A program made the translations under genes and the position numbers. DNA of 64,000 nt from Nematostella vectensis. Taxonomy: Eukaryota > Cnidaria > Anthozoa > Actiniaria > Edwardsiidae. The DNA lies in contig NC_064046.1 of the NCBI RefSeq assembly GCF_932526225.1, positions 10,565,719 through 10,629,718 of the forward strand. Reading direction: 5' to 3'. Shown here one piece after another: positions 60,601-64,000 of this stretch. The notes under the pieces were generated by a model. It worked only from the letters and a program-made list of their open reading frames with translations, was not told the DNA's origin and searched no databases. How positions within the stretch are numbered: position 1 is the stretch's first letter; every line of letters starts with the position of its first letter.

Positions 60601-63100
60601 TTACGTTCGACCACTTCCGACGACCGCGCCCACCCCGCGTCCAGTTGACGAGCCCACAGAAGAGGTGAGTTTGAACTGGTGATCATCGACATGACGGTAA
60701 AACATGACGTGACGCTTCAAATAAGCTCATTTCACATCTAATGAGGCGGAAAATTTCTCTAAGTACTTAGTGAGTAAAAGCAAACAAAATATCAAGTGCG
60801 CCTTTTTTTTAAATTGATGCGACTTTTTTTAGTGTCATTGAAATTTGACCTTTTCGTCCCTGAGCTCATACATAGCGCAAGTATGATCAAGGAAAAATAT
60901 CTTAAAAAGCAAAAATCTGGGTATGTGCATTTCGGCCTCGCGTTATTTGTGTTTCATTTCAAAAATCAGTCCGGAATACAAGGAACCGATAGCCATTGTA
61001 AGAAATTGTGTCTTCTTTCTCTATCTCGAATTGCGAATTTTCCAGGTTTTTCCGTCATGTCGTGATCATCACCATCACAATTACCTTCTTAATCATCAGT
61101 AAATTAGTTACAACACAACGATGACATGGCAAAAAAAGTAAATGTGTTTAGAGTATCCTATATACTCGACGCTCTTACATTTAAAATCCTAAAACGCATC
61201 GATAATAGCCCATCTTGTAACTGAGGAACGCAAGCTTCTAGTAAGCTCACATACGTTCAACAAGACAAATTCAGGGCCGAGAAAAAGAAAGATACTATGC
61301 ATGTCTCGACCAGGACTGAATCGAATCCGTTTCAGCAGAGGTGAGAGGCCCTATAGACTGACGCGCTAACACAATGGGCCACCCGTGATCCCACAATTTC
61401 CATATAACTAACACATAAATAACAACATCAGCACTAGCTAAAAGATATTAGTAGCAATAATAATAATATGTGAATAATAACACAATTATCTTTACACTTT
61501 GGCGCTAAAAACATAATCATCGTTGTTATCATTGTCATTATCTTCAGCGACATAACTTCGGTATGTATCATATCACAAATTTCGTGATAAAAAAAGCAAT
61601 GACAAAATAGTAATCGAGAGGAATCAATAATTATGTGTAATGATTATGCGGATGGTGGAAATGGTAATGTTTTATGTTGGATACTTGTAGTTCAAAAAGT
61701 TGTCCCAAAAGACGATAACATCCTCGAATTCGGAGACAATAGTGCAGGACCTGAATAACCTGACAACGAACAGCTCGCTCAACGGCGGGGATACATGGGT
61801 AGCGGTTAACGTGCTGGTGAAATTAGCGACGGGGAAGGTCCTAGCAACGGCAAACGTCACTCAAGCCAAAGCAACAGGGCAGGTGAGGATGGATGAGAAA
61901 ATCGGGTAAAGCCCTGGCAAAAAAAAACGTCAATTTGCCCGGGCCCCTTCCGTGGAAGGGGCCCGGGCAGGAAGGGGGGATAGAAAAAGGCAATAAGAAG
62001 AGTAGGGGAGGGGAGGGTAATAGAAATAATGAGCGAAGGAATGGCGGGAAAAAGCGAATGCGTTATATGTTTTTTTTTTTCAAGAAAAGAAATATGAAGG
62101 AGAAATAAGATTTCCAGTTTTTTTTACTAACAATCATATTTTTCTTACAATCCTAAGGCCGTGATCGAGATTGCAAGTTCATTGATGAGCCCTGAAAATA
62201 GAGGGAGCTGGGGACTGCTGGAATCACGGAATTCAACCAAAAAGGTAGCTCGCTGGATGCGTAGCTGGTAGACTCCTTTATTACTTACGTGCTCACAAGC
62301 TTTTACTTTGCTCTTCCCCAGGCCTCCCCATATACTATCCTACACTCGATCGAACAGATTGCTATGGACCTTGGATCTAATCTTTCTGAGCAGACCAACG
62401 TCACCGTGGAGACAAAGACCATAGGTAGGAATTCTATAATTTTAGTTCTGTATTTCTGATTCAGATTGGGGTGTTTTCACGACAACCACAAATGAAGGTT
62501 CGGCCACACGTGTCTTGTAGTTTTATGGAAGAAGCGACTTTTATCCTCGATTCAAACAGACCAGTATGTCAATCGAAATGTATGTGTGTCAAAATGAAAA
62601 AAAAATAAAATAAATATAGACTAGTTTAAAAAATTATTCTTTGAGGAACGCTTATTGCCAAAAACATACCAATATTGTTCAATAAAATTTTTCTTGTTTT
62701 CTTTTATTCTTTCCTGCATGATTAAATGACATTGATTAGATGATGACATTGATTAGATGATGACATTGATTAGATGATGACATTGATTAGATTACTATTT
62801 TGATTAGATGATTATTTTGATTAGATGATTACTTTGATTAGATGATTACATTGATTACATTACTATTTCGATTAGTTGATTACCTTGATTAGATGAAAAC
62901 TCTTACCACTACCCCCCAGACTAGTCATACCATATATTCGAGTGACATCCTGCCTTTTGCAGCTATGGGCATCGAGGTGTGCTCCTTGGATAACTTCAAG
63001 GGTGGTTTTTACCCTCGCTATGACCGTCTAACAAGCAAATGGGTGTCAGACGACCAGATATATGTGCCGCGAGAGACTGTGGACGAGTTCAGGGCGTCAG
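45624..63100 (+). CDS. Glycine-rich module x2 - WSC - GAIN protein, adhesion-GPCR-like (3' incomplete)
   Basis: Exons: 45624-45726, 48113-48288, 49025-49190, 50092-50178, 50287-50361, 50854-50939, 51337-51496, 54321-54475, 54992-55145, 55858-56001, 56256-56330, 57050-57147, 57522-57723, 59619-59900, 60600-60664, 61691-61882, 62158-62244, 62322-62424 and 62963-63100. All phases agree (849 codons). The first exon is a signal peptide (MAKTTLEAFFFLALLLNAD...). Two glycine-rich module copies follow (48113-51496 and 54321-57723), then a WSC domain, a Pro/Thr linker (RPLPTTAPTPRPVDEPTEE) and a region with GAIN features (IVQDLNNLTTN, GDTWVAVNVLVKLA, SSLMSPENRGSW). Many N-X-S/T sites fit an extracellular chain. 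The GPS cleavage motif and any 7TM domain lie beyond 63100. A polycystin-1-like protein, which also carries WSC and GAIN, is the main alternative. It may be one gene with the block at 32045. Confidence 0.8.
47214..47305 (+). mobile_element. SINE tail fragment
   Basis: AACCTGAACCGAAGGGACGT, AAAGnACCAC, GACGCAATAAACCCT and CACCCCCAGTGACAGTGCTT match the 3' part of the SINE at 60018-60345. The tRNA-like head is absent. Confidence 0.6.
47615..47857. mobile_element. MITE with about 45 bp inverted ends
   Basis: Ends AATAGGGGACTTGCGCTAAG and CTTAGCGCAAGTCCCCTATT are exact inverted copies, continuing inward through AGATCACGTGAC/GTCACGTGATCT to GGGTGGCAAA/TTTGCCACCC. Length is about 243 bp. No ORF. 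Confidence 0.85.
48285..48960 (+). repeat. AGCTCAACTC-type low-complexity array
   Basis: Decamer-like variants of AGCTCAACTC, AGCTCAGCTC and TTAGCTCAAAT fill about 670 bp right after the donor at 48289. Longer blocks of about 100 bp (TCAACTTAACTTTTGTGCAG) recur three times. Confidence 0.9.
49879..50059 (+). repeat. 90 bp tandem duplication before a splice acceptor
   Basis: AGAGATGGGAAGCnCCTTAn through CTAGGnGAGAGTTATAT occurs twice in direct orientation with a few mismatches. It ends about 30 nt before the acceptor at 50090-50091. Confidence 0.9.
50810..50853 (+). repeat. Tandem duplicate of the acceptor and exon start of exon 50854-50939
   Basis: The 44 bp unit GTTCGGAGATCACCGCTAAT + GG + TTTGATCTCCCCAATCTCTCAG precedes an identical GTTCGGAGATCACCGCTAAT at 50854, and the earlier ATCTCCCCAATCTCTCAG ends at 50809. 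Two identical acceptors therefore lie 44 nt apart. Only the proximal one keeps the reading frame (44 is not a multiple of three). Confidence 0.9.
51784..52163. mobile_element. Right-truncated copy of the 476 bp MITE
   Basis: Begins GGGCACATAAGTAGGGGCAA and follows 18009-18383 closely to GATTGGCTCATCC, then departs. The right inverted end is absent. Confidence 0.8.
53855..54051. mobile_element. MITE with CTGATTTAGACAGCAC ends
   Basis: Left TAAAGCTGATTTAGACAGCA and right TGCTGTCTAAATCAGCCTTT are inverted copies, continuing inward to GTCGCAT/ATGCGAC. The interior repeats CTACGACTTT and TACGGCATGT-like blocks. A related fragment is at 30236-30340. Confidence 0.75.
57724..58566 (+). repeat. Minisatellite made of the exon 57522-57723 end plus donor
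   Basis: Each 62-70 bp unit is GTAAGTGAAnAAGGGGGGTA, GACAAGGGGGGGCGATGGCA, AGAACGGnGTTGTTATTATC, AAnn. The last part copies the exon end GAGAACGGGGTTGTTATTAT CAATG, and GTAAGTG is the donor. About 13 copies follow the real junction. Most keep GTAAGTG, though the base before it changes from G to A in most copies (ATCAACA|GTAAGT). The last one ends in ATCATGCATGGTAATT. Confidence 0.93.
58834..58997. mobile_element. hAT-like MITE, third copy
   Basis: Starts CAGAGGCGTAGCCGGGG and ends TCCTGGCTACGCCGCTG. CACTC flanks both sides (58829-58833 and 58998-59002), a possible short target duplication. The interior shares CAAAAATACAGTAAATGTAT with 36764-36912. Confidence 0.75.
59619..59900 (+). other. 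WSC domain exon
   Basis: A single symmetric (phase 1-1) exon encodes a whole WSC domain: NYTGCFRLTG, then ATPTACVLKCLSAGYEEAFI, CKCFIKAQ, ESCNATCPASS and FYCGGKMSEVFSMY. The eight-cysteine layout (GCF, C..KC..GY, C.C, C..C, YCGG) matches WSC domains of fungal wall sensors, kremen and polycystin-1, which bind carbohydrate or matrix. The phase symmetry suits exon shuffling. Confidence 0.9.
60018..60345 (+). mobile_element. tRNA-headed SINE
   Basis: The head GGGTGGCCTAGTTTGTTAGC (A-box-like) and CAGGTTTGAATCGTGG (B-box-like) are about 30 nt apart, as in tRNA-derived pol III promoters. The body contains TCTCGGATAAGGACACTAAA and CCGGAGGTCCCGTCTC, a motif seen in several animal SINE families, then the tail shared with 47214-47305. 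Confidence 0.7.
60687..61062. mobile_element. MITE family with CATGACGG ends, copy 2
   Basis: CGACATGACGGTAAAAC starts and GGTTTTTCCGTCATGTCG ends the element. TGATCAT flanks both sides (60680-60686 and 61063-61069). Related to 20385-20776. Confidence 0.85.
61222..61392 (-). mobile_element. tRNA-headed SINE, reverse orientation
   Basis: Read on the minus strand it starts CACGGGTGGCCCATTGTGTT AGCGCG, passes a GGATTCGATTC B-box-like site, then a body with AGTATCTTTCTTTTTCTCGG, also seen at 13625-13735. The head matches the 60018 SINE, the body does not. Confidence 0.6.
61691..63100 (+). other. GAIN-domain exons (adhesion-GPCR type), 3' part missing
   Basis: Four exons (61691-61882, 62158-62244, 62322-62424, 62963-63100) encode a helical N-terminal part (IVQDLNNLTTN, WVAVNVLVKLA, AVIEIASSLMSPENRGSWGL) and the start of the beta-rich part (GIEVCSLDNFKGG, ISV-like strands, VPRETVDEF). 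Order and spacing follow GAIN subdomain A of adhesion GPCRs. A possible next exon (63672-63712, phase 1 to 0, QPAHLPNYYP) is weak. The GPS tripeptide has not been reached. Confidence 0.65.
62727..62895 (+). repeat. About 17 bp minisatellite
   Basis: GATGACATTGATTAGAT and variants (TGATTACTTTGATTAGA) repeat about ten times in the intron before exon 62963-63100. Confidence 0.9.
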
Positions 63101-64000
63101 GTATGATGCATTTAATTTGGCGCGCCGAGGTTGTTTTGGCTAAACAGCTTATATACTATGTTTGCTCATTTTCTCATTTTCGGCGCGATTTTCGTAAATT
63201 TTTCAGATTTTATTAATACATCTATGCTTTATCAGATTCTGCTAGATTCACTCTTCTTGGAAATCAAATTATTTTTTTTCATGCAAGGTAAATGGAAGCA
63301 ATATTTTTATATTAAAATAAAAATCTCGAAATCTGCGCGATGAATGTTTTCTAAATCTACAGTAACACCTAACAATACTCCAACTTGAAGCACGCGAATT
63401 TTAAAACTGACCTGTCAAACTTCGCGATTGATGAATCTTTATTTTACGCCAAAATTGTCCTCGCAATCTTTGAAAAAATAAATGCACTCTTGCCTACCAA
63501 GATCCATCCCCGAATTTACGCTCCCTGTTAAGTCCAAACCCTAAGGCAACTTGTGTGAGAGGGGCAAGAGGAACAGTTTTGCACAAGAAAAAAATTCAGA
63601 TAGTCAATTCGAGAGTATTTTTTGTTAAGATAACTTGAAAACTAAAGAATTTTTCCTTTTCAACATTTTAGCGCAACCCGCTCATCTTCCAAACTATTAC
63701 CCGACTCTATTGGTAAAATAGGCATTACCGAAAGTACTTGCTTGATGTAGTTGTATGTCGAACCAGCTGCGTTTATGAGAAATTAGAATCAAAAGTTGAG
63801 TATCTGAACGCGCTTCAAACGAAGCCCACGCTAGTGTCACACATGGTAATCGACGATAGCTGCCTTGTTTGTTTCACATGTGACAAAGTTGCACGAGCGG
63901 AACTGAGATCCCGGGTTGTGCATTTCGTACAGATATCTCTATTCTGTGAGAACGCTTACTGTGAAGATGTAAAAGCTGAAAGAAACACTCTCTATACAGT
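63101..64000. other. Intron or downstream region of the GAIN gene
   Basis: No confident exon. One weak candidate exon at 63672-63712 (acceptor TTTTAG, donor GTAAAA, correct phase) could continue the GAIN domain. The rest is AT-rich without motifs. Confidence 0.4.

Overview
This is a eukaryotic, metazoan-type window. Short coding exons are separated by introns with GT...AG borders and consistent phases, and AATAAA signals sit downstream of the stop codons I can place. Composition is AT-rich and small inverted-repeat elements are abundant. The gene content (collagen/CTHRC1, a ciliary coiled-coil protein, SmD1, a long ankyrin protein, and a WSC plus GAIN surface protein) fits an early-branching animal, most likely an anthozoan cnidarian such as a sea anemone. 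That assignment is inference; no species marker is present. Exon borders below were placed by hand from splice motifs, phase continuity and family similarity.

Layout. (1) 3978-6913 (+): a three-exon secreted CTHRC1-like protein of 285 aa with a 30-triplet collagen stretch. (2) 8096-12624 (-): an 11-exon CCDC113/CFAP263 homologue of 383 aa. (3) 12823-14957 (+): four-exon SNRPD1 (SmD1, 120 aa), head to head with CCDC113 across a 198 bp shared promoter. (4) 18628-27835 (+): a 12-exon protein of about 26 ankyrin repeats whose 5' end was not found. (5) 27843-32044: gene-poor. (6) 32045-43199 (+) and 45624-63100 onward (+): exons of an unusual secreted or surface protein. A glycine-rich module encoded by five or six exons is repeated three times, then comes a WSC domain, a Pro/Thr linker and a GAIN-type region as in adhesion GPCRs. 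The end lies beyond the window. The two blocks may be one gene with an internal alternative signal-peptide exon at 45624, or two tandem genes.

The non-coding sequence is dominated by small non-autonomous elements. They include a TTAA-flanked family with two copies, a roughly 0.48 kb family with a TATTC target duplication, a roughly 0.38 kb family with two copies, several singletons and tRNA-headed SINEs. There are also six or more intronic minisatellites. The most striking pattern is that several of these tandem arrays start exactly at a splice donor, and each unit carries a copy of the exon 3' end plus the GT donor (CCDC113 exon 3, the glycine-rich exons ending at 38676 and 57723, and more weakly the ankyrin exon ending at 22219). 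A 44 bp tandem duplication does the same to a splice acceptor at 50810-50853.
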